A DNA stretch of 20,617 bases, taken from the IMG/VR virus record IMGVR_UViG_3300044516_000950, positions 1-20,617 of that record; one strand, given 5' to 3'. Both the position numbers and the translations under genes were made by a program. Shown in pieces: positions 6,792 to 12,290 of this stretch; the first letter of the stretch is position 1, and each line of letters opens with the position of its first letter. This DNA comes from a virus. The notes under the pieces were generated by a model. The model saw only the letters and a program-made list of their open reading frames with translations, did no database searches and had not been told where the DNA came from.

Positions 6792-7030
6792 GCGACTGGG
6801 TACTCATACGCCGTACAAACGTGCTGCAAGACGTGGAGCTGCCGCGCCCCAAGCGCACGCAGGACATCGTCTGCATCGGGCCGAAAGACGCGCTCGGCTC
6901 CAAGATGGAGCAGCTCATGCTACTGCCGGAGAATCAATCGACGGATCTGATCGAGGTGAAGTATGTGCTGGAACCGTACACCGGGCAGCACTCGCATACC
7001 TCGGCAAGACCGATGAATGGACTTAGATGA
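6788..7030 (+). CDS. Small phage protein, function unknown (80 aa)
   Basis: 80 residues starting at ATG 6788, preceded by a clear GGAGG (GGAAGGAGGCGCAACC) and in ATGA overlap with the ABA-sandwich gene. The sequence (MSDWVLIRRTNVLQDVELPR, then CIGPKDALGSKMEQL) has no motif I can name. The last residues (SARPMNGLR) are encoded up to 7027-7030, where its TGA overlaps the ATG of the helicase C-half (ATGA). It is the last of the five genes between the helicase halves and the one that could couple translation into the C-half, which has no good ribosome binding site of its own. Confidence 0.65.
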   Translation: MSDWVLIRRTNVLQDVELPRPKRTQDIVCIGPKDALGSKMEQLMLLPENQSTDLIEVKYVLEPYTGQHSHTSARPMNGLR

Positions 7031-7611
7031 ACAAAGGAATCCTCGTCATCTCGCTTGAGATGCCTGCGAACCAGATCATCGACCGGCTTGTCGCCCGGCT
7101 AGGCAGCGTCAGCCTGCGTACCCTCGCCGAGGGAGCCAAGCTGGAGCGCGACATCAGAGGTGTCCACAGTGCCATCCAGAAGCTCAATGCGAGCCGTTTG
7201 GTGGTGCGGGACGACCTGTACGACATCGCCAACATCTGCGCCACGGCACGGGCAATGGCGAAGTCCCCGGATGGGTTGGGTGTCCTGTTTGTCGATTACA
7301 TCCAGCTTGTACGGTGCGACCTCGGGAAAGACTCAAGCCGCGAGCGTGAGGTGGCCGAGGTCAGCCGGAGTTTGCGCCTGCTTGGCATCGAATTAGGTTG
7401 CCTTGTGATCAGCATTACGCAACTAAATGAGCAGGGCAAAGCTCGTGAAAGTCGTGCAATCGGGCAAGACGCTACAGCCGTGATGGTTGTGAAGCTCTCT
7501 GACGAGGCCGAGTTTCGCGAGATTAGCATACCCATCCAACGCAATGGGCCGTGTGGCGTCAGCGCCAACCTGCGCTTCCACGGCAAGACTGCAACATTCC
7601 ACAATGAATAA
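7027..7611 (+). CDS. DnaB-type replicative helicase, C-terminal half (Walker B to arginine finger)
   Basis: 194 residues that begin exactly where the N-half ends: NKGILVISLEMP (motif 1a; DnaB 'LIFSLEMP'), then VLFVDYIQL (Walker B, 86-94), VISITQLNEQ (H3 region, 127-136), the 'IGQDATAVMV' segment and IPIQRNGPCGVSANLRFHG with the conserved R-N-G-P-G arginine-finger region (171-177). All core elements after Walker A are present and uninterrupted, so this does not look like a decaying pseudogene. Together the halves give 431 residues, near a normal DnaB. The ATG overlaps the upstream stop. Most likely it pairs non-covalently with the N-half to form a working ATPase site. Confidence 0.9.
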   Translation: MNKGILVISLEMPANQIIDRLVARLGSVSLRTLAEGAKLERDIRGVHSAIQKLNASRLVVRDDLYDIANICATARAMAKSPDGLGVLFVDYIQLVRCDLGKDSSREREVAEVSRSLRLLGIELGCLVISITQLNEQGKARESRAIGQDATAVMVVKLSDEAEFREISIPIQRNGPCGVSANLRFHGKTATFHNE

Positions 7612-7819
7612 ACACTACCAAAGTTACATGAAACTAGAACCTGACAACTCCAACAAAGCAGTCCCATACCTGTGGGGCTTTGCTACCCTCGCTGTCTTTG
7701 ATGGTCTGGCCATCGCTTACTTCGCTGAAGAGCTATGGGAGGCCATTGTATTGCTCGTCCTGTTTTGGGCTAGTGCAGCGTTTGCGGTATCGGCAATGCA
7801 AGAATGGAGGGGCAAATGA
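7604..7819 (+). CDS. Small membrane protein with two predicted transmembrane helices
   Basis: 71 residues from ATG 7604, which overlaps the helicase stop by 8 nt (ATG 7628 is an alternative start). After a polar N-terminus there are two hydrophobic stretches, YLWGFATLAVFDGLAIAYF and AIVLLVLFWASAAFAVSAM, separated by an acidic turn (EELWE). It could be an inner-membrane accessory or superinfection protein; a holin is possible by size but there is no lysis gene nearby. The stop overlaps the next ATG (ATGA). Confidence 0.6.
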   Translation: MNKHYQSYMKLEPDNSNKAVPYLWGFATLAVFDGLAIAYFAEELWEAIVLLVLFWASAAFAVSAMQEWRGK

Positions 7820-7974
7820 CACCAACAAAAAAACAGATTGAGAGTGTGATTGCTGATATTGAGAGAATCTCAAACGATCTTCGCAACCAGGAGATCAAAC
7901 TTGCGGACATCTCTCGCATCTTGATGGGTTTGCGAATAGCGAAAGAATATCTTGAACGGGAGTTGGAGCCATGA
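7816..7974 (+). CDS. Small coiled-coil protein (52 aa)
   Basis: ATG 7816 to TGA 7972-7974, with ATGA overlaps at both ends and a GGAGG about 8 nt before the start. The 52 residues (MTPTKKQIESVIADIERISN and onward) have regular hydrophobic positions typical of a short helical hairpin or coiled coil, ending KEYLERELEP. No family is recognised. Its sequence is AT-richer than the helicase genes. Confidence 0.65.
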   Translation: MTPTKKQIESVIADIERISNDLRNQEIKLADISRILMGLRIAKEYLERELEP

Positions 7975-8312
7975 CCGACGAGCAAATCAATCAGGCTATT
8001 GCGGAAGTCTGCGGGTGGCGTGACTTTGCGATTGAAGGCGGATCTGGCTTTTACAAGGGATTCGACAACGGCGCAGAGTTGCGTCCAGACCTGCCGGATT
8101 ACGTTAACGACCTCAACGCGATGCATGACGCTGAACAGCACTTGTGGCGTAAAGATTACTACATGCGGTACGATTACATCGACGAGCTTGGGAAACTACA
8201 AAATCCACACAACTGGCAACGCATGGAAGCGAGCGACATATTAGACGTTACAGCTCGCGAACGCGCAGAGGCGTTTCTAAAGACGATAGGTAAATGGGAG
8301 GAGGCGAAATGA
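7971..8312 (+). CDS. Phage ABA-sandwich domain protein (paralogue B)
   Basis: 113 residues with the same family marks as the gene at 6498: MTDEQINQAIAEVCGWRDF at the start, YVNDLNAMHDAEQHL in the middle and TARERAEAFLKTIGKWEEA at the end. It is longer than paralogue A, through insertions around residues 22-45 and 66-85. The family is small, abundant in phages and of unknown function. The start is fixed by the ATGA overlap with the upstream gene and by the conserved first residues. Its stop overlaps the next gene in the same way. Confidence 0.85.
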   Translation: MTDEQINQAIAEVCGWRDFAIEGGSGFYKGFDNGAELRPDLPDYVNDLNAMHDAEQHLWRKDYYMRYDYIDELGKLQNPHNWQRMEASDILDVTARERAEAFLKTIGKWEEAK

Positions 8313-8461
8313 TCAGCACAGGCTACCCTGGTGATAGCGACCCGCTGGCAGAACTGCCCACATGCCCCGAGTGTGGCATCTGGCTCACGCAAGACTTGTT
8401 TGATGACTGGATCTGCGAAGACTGCGACGCTAAAGAGAACAAGAATGAAGAACCCACCTAA
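8309..8461 (+). CDS. Small zinc-ribbon-like protein (50 aa)
   Basis: ATG 8309 (ATGA overlap; GGGAGGAGG upstream) to TAA 8459-8461. The 50 residues contain CPEC (19-22) and CEDC (36-39), the two knuckles of a zinc ribbon, with an acidic spacer. The tail is Lys/Asn/Glu-rich. Such ribbons in phages may bind DNA, RNA or RNA polymerase; no specific role can be assigned. The last codons overlap the next gene. Confidence 0.7.
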   Translation: MISTGYPGDSDPLAELPTCPECGIWLTQDLFDDWICEDCDAKENKNEEPT

Positions 8462-8531
8462 AATTCAGGTTGCTATTGCCGTGCTGAGCATCATAGCTTT
8501 GGCGCTGAGCTTAATACTCGACAGAGAATGA
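8445..8531 (+). CDS. Very short single-span membrane peptide (28 aa)
   Basis: ATG 8445 to TGA 8529-8531 gives 28 residues: a basic MKNPPK start, one hydrophobic helix (VAIAVLSIIALALSLIL) and the end DRE. It overlaps the zinc-ribbon gene by 17 nt and the next gene by ATGA, so it is embedded in the coupled gene chain. The function is unknown. The positive-inside pattern suggests an N-terminus in the cytoplasm. Confidence 0.5.
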   Translation: MKNPPKIQVAIAVLSIIALALSLILDRE

Positions 8532-8779
8532 GTGCTCAACTAATCGACAACCTCATGGAGAAGATCCATGTGTTAACACAAGAAAACAAACGACTAAAAG
8601 ATGAGAACAAGACAAAGACAGAGACAATCGAACGGCTGGGTAGCCAAATTGCGGAAGGTAGATCCACGGGACTGGAAGTCACGGATCATGGAGTTGCCCG
8701 TGAGAATGCAGGTGTTTGTGGCGCAGATTGTGTGGTGGGATTACTTTGCGGACAAGACGGTGCCGGACCGGTGGCCTGA
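8528..8779 (+). CDS. Coiled-coil N-terminus with a doubtful C-terminal frame
   Basis: 83 residues starting at an ATGA overlap. Residues 1-44 form a convincing coiled coil (MSAQLIDNLMEKIHVLTQEN, then basic repeats ending RLGSQIAEG). After that the translation becomes Gly/Val/Cys-rich (GLEVTDHGVARENAGVCG) and looks like an out-of-frame reading of the next gene, which overlaps it in the +1 frame. Either two genes overlap extensively or a frameshift near 8650 split a single gene. The second view would give a coiled coil followed by the DWKSRIMELPV domain. Confidence 0.45.
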   Translation: MSAQLIDNLMEKIHVLTQENKRLKDENKTKTETIERLGSQIAEGRSTGLEVTDHGVARENAGVCGADCVVGLLCGQDGAGPVA

Positions 8780-8942
8780 CCTAGACATGTGGCTCCGCGC
8801 ACATCCTTTCACTTTCCGCAAGGAAGTGTGGCCTTCAGACGAGGAGATGGTTGATGCGCTCATTGGCATCGGTTACGAGCCCCGAACTGCGTTACGTCGC
8901 ATGGGGATTAGCCAGAACAACAAGTGGCACAAGTACAACTAA
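8688..8942 (+). CDS. Conserved phage protein, 'QVFVAQIVWWDYFAD' type
   Basis: 84 residues from ATG 8688, with a modest GGAAG upstream. The frame is open further up and residues VDPRDWKSRI before the ATG look coding, so the true start may be earlier (TTG near 8655, ATG 8601, or fusion with the 8528 frame). Distinctive segments are RMQVFVAQIVWWDYFADK, WPDLDMWLRAHP and VDALIGIGYEPRTALRRMGI; the end KWHKYN is basic. The Trp-rich helical pattern looks like a folded domain. Function unknown. The stop overlaps the next ATG (TAATG). Confidence 0.65.
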   Translation: MELPVRMQVFVAQIVWWDYFADKTVPDRWPDLDMWLRAHPFTFRKEVWPSDEEMVDALIGIGYEPRTALRRMGISQNNKWHKYN

Positions 8943-9136
8943 TGGACGCGCAAAACGAACTACTCATGTACAAGCACGTCTTGGCCCAGGCTGCATCCGC
9001 TATCGAGCAGCTCAAGCACTGCCTGCTACGGCACTACGACGCTCACTCGGCGTTTGCCAACGACCGGGCTGCACTACTCGACGCTGACCTTGTGCTGGCG
9101 CAGGCGTATAAGCTGACACAGAAGGAGGACAAATGA
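8942..9136 (+). CDS. Small helical protein (64 aa)
   Basis: Started at ATG 8942 because of the TAATG overlap with the preceding stop. The 64 residues (MDAQNELLMYKHVLAQAASA, ... LLDADLVLAQAYKLTQKEDK) are amphipathic and alpha-helical, likely a coiled coil or helical hairpin. No family is recognised. The sequence before the next gene (GAAGGAGGACAAATG) provides that gene's ribosome binding site. Confidence 0.65.
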   Translation: MDAQNELLMYKHVLAQAASAIEQLKHCLLRHYDAHSAFANDRAALLDADLVLAQAYKLTQKEDK

Positions 9137-9462
9137 CCACAAACGCACTTATAGAAAATCTTAAATCATTAAACCCAGAAGGGCCGCTTACAAAATCCTT
9201 GGTGTCTTTAGCTGCTCTAAGGCTAGATGAGTTGCAACAACTAAACAAAAACCTAGAGTGTTCATGTGATTCTTGGGAAGATGAAGTAATCAAGTTGCGC
9301 AAAGAACTTGAAGAAACCCGCCCAGAACCGTCTCGGCTTGAGATTGCGGCGATGGCAATGCAGGGTTTGCTTGTAAGCTCAGAATATCCCAAATCAACAA
9401 TTGTGACAGATGCTGTATGGTGCGCTGACAAGTTAATCGCAGCAGTAAAGGAGGCGAAATGA
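9133..9462 (+). CDS. Phage protein with 'LEIAAMAMQGLL...ADKLIAA' domain
   Basis: 109 residues in two parts: an N-terminal helical or coiled-coil region (1-62, ELQQLNKNLECSCDSWEDEV and onward) and a C-terminal module, LEIAAMAMQGLLVSSEY...DAVWCADKLIAAVKEA. The latter is a common small phage module of unknown function, often next to ABA-sandwich or similar genes. The gene is AT-richer than its neighbours. It starts in an ATGA overlap behind a GGAGG and ends the same way. Confidence 0.7.
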   Translation: MTTNALIENLKSLNPEGPLTKSLVSLAALRLDELQQLNKNLECSCDSWEDEVIKLRKELEETRPEPSRLEIAAMAMQGLLVSSEYPKSTIVTDAVWCADKLIAAVKEAK

Positions 9463-9596
9463 CCGACAAAACAAAATACATCATCGTTGTTATTTTGTTC
9501 CCATTCCTTGCTTATGCGGGATTCAAGTGGCGGATTGCAGAGATCCGCTACTTTGCTGGAACATGTAATTGCACACACACTTGCACACAGAAATGA
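9459..9596 (+). CDS. Small single-span membrane protein with Cys-rich tail (45 aa)
   Basis: ATG 9459 (GGAGG upstream, ATGA overlap) to TGA 9594-9596. The 45 residues consist of MTDKTK, a hydrophobic helix (YIIVVILFPFLAYAGF) and a polar tail containing CNCTHTC, a compact Cys cluster. The tail could bind metal or form disulphides if exported. Function is unknown. The stop overlaps the dNMP kinase start. Confidence 0.6.
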   Translation: MTDKTKYIIVVILFPFLAYAGFKWRIAEIRYFAGTCNCTHTCTQK

Positions 9597-10075
9597 TCCT
9601 CCGCACCAAGATCATCGGCTTCACCGGGCTATCCGGCTCAGGCAAAAGCTACGCAGCTTCAATCGTCAAGGAGTGTTATCCTGCGTATCGACTGTTCTCG
9701 TTTGCACACGAAATCAAGCGGCTTGCTGGCTGCTACATGGGTTGGGATGGCAACAAAGACGAGCGTGGGCGCAAGCTCCTGCAAGACCTAGGCATGGCAG
9801 GCCGGGCGTATGATCCGCAGTTGTGGGTAGGCTTCATGCCGCCCGACAGACTACTCGTCATCGACGACGTACGCTTCCTCAACGAAGCTGCGGCTATCCG
9901 CGAGCATGGCGGGATCGTCATCCGAGTCAGGCGATTCGGCGTAGACCCTATGAATCATGTGTCCGAGACGGAGCAAGAGCGGATCAGCCCGGACTTCACG
10001 CTGGTTAATGATGGCAGCGAGACGTTTAAGCACATCCTGCTACACGAGCTAAAGAAATATGGCAGCAATGAATAA
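9593..10075 (+). CDS. Deoxynucleoside monophosphate kinase
   Basis: 160 residues from ATG 9593 (ATGA overlap). Walker A is GLSGSGKS (12-19) near the N-terminus after beta-strand TKIIGFT. Later come FSFAHEIKRLAG, the substrate-side region LLQDLGMAGRAYDPQLWVGF, VIDDVRFLNEAAAIREHGG (the 'DDVRFxNE' motif of phage dNMP kinases) and VIRVRR with a later H.SE.E region. These enzymes phosphorylate dNMPs to dNDPs and supply precursors for phage DNA synthesis. The length is normal to slightly short. It sits in the coupled early operon and overlaps the next gene by 17 nt. Confidence 0.85.
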   Translation: MILRTKIIGFTGLSGSGKSYAASIVKECYPAYRLFSFAHEIKRLAGCYMGWDGNKDERGRKLLQDLGMAGRAYDPQLWVGFMPPDRLLVIDDVRFLNEAAAIREHGGIVIRVRRFGVDPMNHVSETEQERISPDFTLVNDGSETFKHILLHELKKYGSNE

Positions 10076-10361
10076 GCGTCAATTGTGGATACGCCGGGTC
10101 GAAGCTCGCAGTGGGATTGCGCCGCTCGATTTCAAGATGGCGCGGTACATCGAGTTAATGAACATCAGCAACATGCAAGACTTGCGCTGGTCGTTCACGA
10201 CACCGGGCAACGTGCGCGGGATTGGCGCTGGCACGCTGAACAAGCTGAAGGGGCTGGCCGGCATCGAGGTGCCACCCAAGCGGGTGACATGGAAGCGCGA
10301 GGCGTTACGGCTGTATGCGCTGCTTGAGCAACATGGTATAGAGTACGTTAAACAAAAATGA
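10059..10361 (+). CDS. Small protein with helix-hairpin-helix-like motif
   Basis: 100 residues if started at ATG 10059, or 97 from ATG 10068. The central segment TTPGNVRGIGAGTLNKLKGL (about 47-66) resembles a helix-hairpin-helix (hydrophobic-x-GIGxxTLxKL), a non-specific DNA-binding element. The flanks are basic helices (NKRQLWIRRVEARSG; KRVTWKREALRLYALLEQHG). It follows the dNMP kinase in the same transcript. A DNA-binding role is inferred from the motif only. Confidence 0.65.
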   Translation: MAAMNKRQLWIRRVEARSGIAPLDFKMARYIELMNISNMQDLRWSFTTPGNVRGIGAGTLNKLKGLAGIEVPPKRVTWKREALRLYALLEQHGIEYVKQK

Positions 10362-10597
10362 TTATGACAAAAACATATGACCAAATGACTGACGCAGAAA
10401 AGTATCACCATGAACTTCCACAGTATCGGCAAAAACTTATAGTTGCTGGCATTGAACGTGATGACGTTCTTCGGCTTGTTTGTAGAGCATTCAATATGCT
10501 TACTGAATTAATTGAAAGGCCAGAACTTGCAAATGATCCAGAGTGGAAAGTTGAGTATAAATTTTTAGATGAGGCAATAGATAAGTGGCTTAAGTAA
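10358..10597 (+). CDS. Small acidic helical protein (79 aa), AT-rich gene
   Basis: Starts with an ATGA overlap (10358; a second ATG two codons later is possible). The 79 residues (MTKTYDQMTDAEKYHHELPQ, ... WKVEYKFLDEAIDKWLK) are charged and helical, without known motifs. The gene is clearly more AT-rich than the two before it, suggesting a different origin within the mosaic. The stop is separated from the next start by a single base. Confidence 0.65.
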   Translation: MIMTKTYDQMTDAEKYHHELPQYRQKLIVAGIERDDVLRLVCRAFNMLTELIERPELANDPEWKVEYKFLDEAIDKWLK

Positions 10598-10598
10598 C

Positions 10599-10847
10599 AT
10601 GAACACACCAGAACACACCATTGCCGCAGAGATCCTTCTGCTTCAGGCTGAGGAGGAGATTTCAAAACTGAAAAATGAAATTCAAATTTTGAAAAAGGAG
10701 CGGGAAATTGAGGCTGACATTCAGCTCAAGATTGCGCTCAAGGCTGACAAGTACTACATGCAACTACAGGCCATCAAGGAGTCTGCCTTCGGTGATATCA
10801 CCGGGATCACGGCAGAAGACCTGTCGTTTATGAGCGAACGAGAATGA
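10599..10847 (+). CDS. Small coiled-coil protein (82 aa)
   Basis: ATG 10599; the codons after it contain a perfect 10-bp tandem repeat (GAACACACCA, 10601-10620). Residues 10-45 form a Leu/Glu/Lys-rich coiled coil (LLLQAEEEISKLKNEIQILK). The part around 10660-10700 is built from TTCAAA/TTCAAATTTTGAAA sequence related to the AT-rich repeats further on, and it encodes 'ISKLKNEIQILKK'. The C-terminus is AFGDITGITAEDLSFMSE. Function unknown. The stop overlaps the next ATG. Confidence 0.65.
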   Translation: MNTPEHTIAAEILLLQAEEEISKLKNEIQILKKEREIEADIQLKIALKADKYYMQLQAIKESAFGDITGITAEDLSFMSERE

Positions 10848-11428
10848 GCGAGACACCCAAACGCAAGAAACGCAACGCCGTGTACCGCTCGCCTGAGAGC
10901 CGTGCGCGGCAGCTTGCTGGGTTGAGCGGGGTGAAGCTGGAGAAGCATGTGCCGGGTGTGATCATGGAGAAGGTTAACGGTCAAGGGGCGCTTGCCGGCA
11001 TTCCGCCCGAGATCCAAAAGAAGGTGCTCGACTTGTTCGTCACAGGCCAACACAGCCGGGCCATTGCGATGCAGTTGGGGATCAGCGAGCGGAGTGTGGA
11101 CGAGATCAAGGTATCGGCGCTGGACATGGATAGCCAGTTCAGGAATGCGTACTTCAATACGAATCTGAAGGCCAAGCTACAGTCGGTGATCGATGGCGCT
11201 GCCCAGCGGGTCATGGAGCTTATGCCGGAGATGTCCGCGAAGGATGCTGTGCTGGCACTGGGGATCACGTTGGACAAGTATGCTAATCTGGAGAAGAACA
11301 AGGTGCCGGATCAGCTGCACCAGCATGTGCATCTGCACACGAACAACGACATCTCTGCCGCTTTCATGGCGGCCCTTAAGCCGCCGAAAGCACAAGACGA
11401 TCATGTTGGAACGATTGAAAACGAGTGA
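10844..11428 (+). CDS. HTH DNA-binding protein, candidate small terminase subunit
   Basis: 194 residues: a basic N-terminus (KRKKRNAVYRSPESRARQLA), a homeodomain-like HTH (about 60-90: KVLDLFVTGQHSRAIAMQLG, ISERSVDEIK), a helical oligomerisation segment (about 105-155, AAQRVMELMPEMSAKDAVLA, LGITLDKYANLE) and a His-rich stretch (LHQHVHLHTNN). This layout resembles small terminase subunits and related phage regulators that recognise packaging sites. The large subunit lies 4.3 kb downstream beyond a minus-strand block. A regulatory protein is the main alternative. The start is set by ATGA overlap. It overlaps the next gene by 26 nt. Confidence 0.55.
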   Translation: MSETPKRKKRNAVYRSPESRARQLAGLSGVKLEKHVPGVIMEKVNGQGALAGIPPEIQKKVLDLFVTGQHSRAIAMQLGISERSVDEIKVSALDMDSQFRNAYFNTNLKAKLQSVIDGAAQRVMELMPEMSAKDAVLALGITLDKYANLEKNKVPDQLHQHVHLHTNNDISAAFMAALKPPKAQDDHVGTIENE

Positions 11429-11687
11429 CGCCCTTGCAAGGTTGGGATGGAAAAAGGCGACTTCAATTCCAAATTTGCAGGCTGATTCTGGAATTCAAAT
11501 TTCAAATTCAAATTTCAAAATTGAAAATCAAATTTCAAAACTGGTTTCACAAGAGCAGGCTGACCTAGCCAACGAGGTTCTCGACCTGCGCGACCTGACC
11601 GAACGGTATTGGCGCGTGATCCAGGCGCAACATGTGCGCATCGCACGATTGGAGAGCGAATTATGTGCGAGGAATGTGCCGCGCTAG
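11403..11687 (+). CDS. Small coiled-coil protein containing a repeat-encoded segment
   Basis: 94 residues from ATG 11403 (overlapping the candidate small terminase by 26 nt). The middle, residues about 31-46 (IQISNSNFKIENQISK), is encoded by the AT-rich repeat at 11490-11541, identical over 21 nt to the intergenic repeat at 12586-12606. The rest is helical: EQADLANEVLDLRDLTERYW and RIARLESEL. The repeat therefore appears to have expanded or inserted in frame. Function unknown. Confidence 0.6.
   Translation: MLERLKTSDALARLGWKKATSIPNLQADSGIQISNSNFKIENQISKLVSQEQADLANEVLDLRDLTERYWRVIQAQHVRIARLESELCARNVPR
11490..11541 (+). repeat. AT-rich TTCAAATTTCAAATT repeat inside a gene
   Basis: A run of TTCAAATT / TTTCAAAA units; bases 11499-11519 are identical to 12586-12606 in the same orientation. 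Related AT-rich runs are at 10660-10700, 12046-12070, 12238-12290 and 12640-12668. This copy is in frame with the surrounding gene. Confidence 0.8.
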
Positions 11688-11845
11688 AAGAGGAAGCGGA
11701 GTTCTACGCGGAGGAAGCCGCGAAGTGGCGGGCCATGTACGCGCTGGCGCACAAGCGTGAGGTCACGCTGGCGCAGAGGCTCCGGGTGCTGATCCAGAGC
11801 TTGCGCCAGGTTGCTAGCGAGGTGCGCGGAATGGGCGCGAATTAA
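11663..11845 (+). CDS. Small Cys/Glu-rich helical protein (60 aa)
   Basis: Started at ATG 11663 because GGAGAG lies 6 nt upstream. The 60 residues begin MCEECAALEEEAEFYAEEAA and continue as a basic helix (KREVTLAQRLRVLIQSLRQ). CEEC could bind metal, but with only one pair this is uncertain. It is the last plus-strand gene before the minus-strand block; its TAA (11843-11845) overlaps the stop of the convergent gene in the sequence TTAA. Confidence 0.6.
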   Translation: MCEECAALEEEAEFYAEEAAKWRAMYALAHKREVTLAQRLRVLIQSLRQVASEVRGMGAN

Positions 11846-12045
11846 GCGTCCTGCATCTTAGGAAAAGCCTCAAGATTGCGGTCGGTATCCAACCACCGAG
11901 CCCGGATCAATTTGAGGTTATATTTCTTCGCCCACAGATGAGCATCTGCCTCGATAAAGCACCACTTGCTGGAACCCTCCGCAGGTGGCAAAGGTTCAAT
12001 CTTCCAAAGTCCGTCGATGTTGATGAGGTGGCAACGTGTTTTCAT
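11842..12045 (-). CDS. Small protein of the minus-strand block (67 aa), unknown
   Basis: Reads leftward from ATG at 12045 to a stop at 11842-11844. The sequence begins MKTRCHLINIDGLWKIEPLP and contains SSKWCFIEADAHLWAKKYNL, a balanced soluble-protein composition. No family is recognised. The start is preceded directly by an AT-rich repeat-type leader (12046-12070) rather than by a Shine-Dalgarno sequence, as with two other genes in this block. It converges on the plus-strand gene with overlapping stops and only a weak hairpin at about 11857-11874. Confidence 0.6.
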   Translation of the reverse strand: MKTRCHLINIDGLWKIEPLPPAEGSSKWCFIEADAHLWAKKYNLKLIRARWLDTDRNLEAFPKMQDA

Positions 12046-12070
12046 TTTTAGGATTTCAATTTGAATTTAA
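12046..12070 (-). promoter_or_regulatory. AT-rich repeat leader before the 12045 gene
   Basis: On the minus strand this reads TTAAATTCAAATTGAAATCC and then TAAAA up to the ATG. It resembles the AT-rich repeats of 11.5 and 12.6 kb and sits directly against the start codon. No GGAGG is present. A promoter or translation-enhancer role is inferred from position only. Confidence 0.4.
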
Positions 12071-12237
12071 GGTTGACGACTTGAAACTCTAGCAAGGTGC
12101 GTGATGATTCTTCGGCGCTCCTCATCCGATAGAGTGGCCATCACTGCGGGCGGCACCACGCTCCGATAGGTGCAGCGTCGACCCTCTAGAATGTTCCAAA
12201 GGGATACGGCACCGTTTTTCCGACAGATAGTTTTCAT
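12067..12237 (-). CDS. Small basic protein of the minus-strand block (56 aa), unknown
   Basis: Leftward from ATG 12237 (MKTICRKNGAVSLWNILEGR) to the stop at 12067-12069; ATG 12249 is an alternative start. The later part, MATLSDEERRRIITHLARVS, is a charged helix. I choose 12237 because the codons upstream of it are AT-rich repeat sequence (KTKIRKPKSKSMNSN), not convincing protein, and the block's other genes also start MKT or MKN next to such repeats. Unknown function. Confidence 0.55.
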   Translation of the reverse strand: MKTICRKNGAVSLWNILEGRRCTYRSVVPPAVMATLSDEERRRIITHLARVSSRQP

Positions 12238-12290
12238 GTTTGAATTCATGGATTTTGATTTTGGTTTTCTGATTTTGGTTTTCAAAACGC
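12238..12290 (-). repeat. AT-rich repeat leader before the 12237 gene
   Basis: Plus-strand sequence made of GATTTTGATTTTGGTTTTC units with a TTTGAATTC segment next to the ATG; on the minus strand it reads AAAACCAAAATC repeats ending AATTCAAAC-ATG. It overlaps the 3' end of the next minus-strand gene. Confidence 0.55.

Noticed and set aside
5097-7029. Group I intron interrupting dnaB (U before the 5' site and G at the 3' end would fit at 5096/7029)
   Set aside because: The insert is coding almost to both edges, leaves no room for an intron core, and I found none of the usual core motifs. The first inserted gene begins with a conserved protein start across the proposed 5' site.
5060-7060. Split intein joining the helicase halves
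   Set aside because: The N-half ends with a normal helix and a stop codon, without an intein N-domain; the C-half starts directly with motif 1a, without an intein C-domain.
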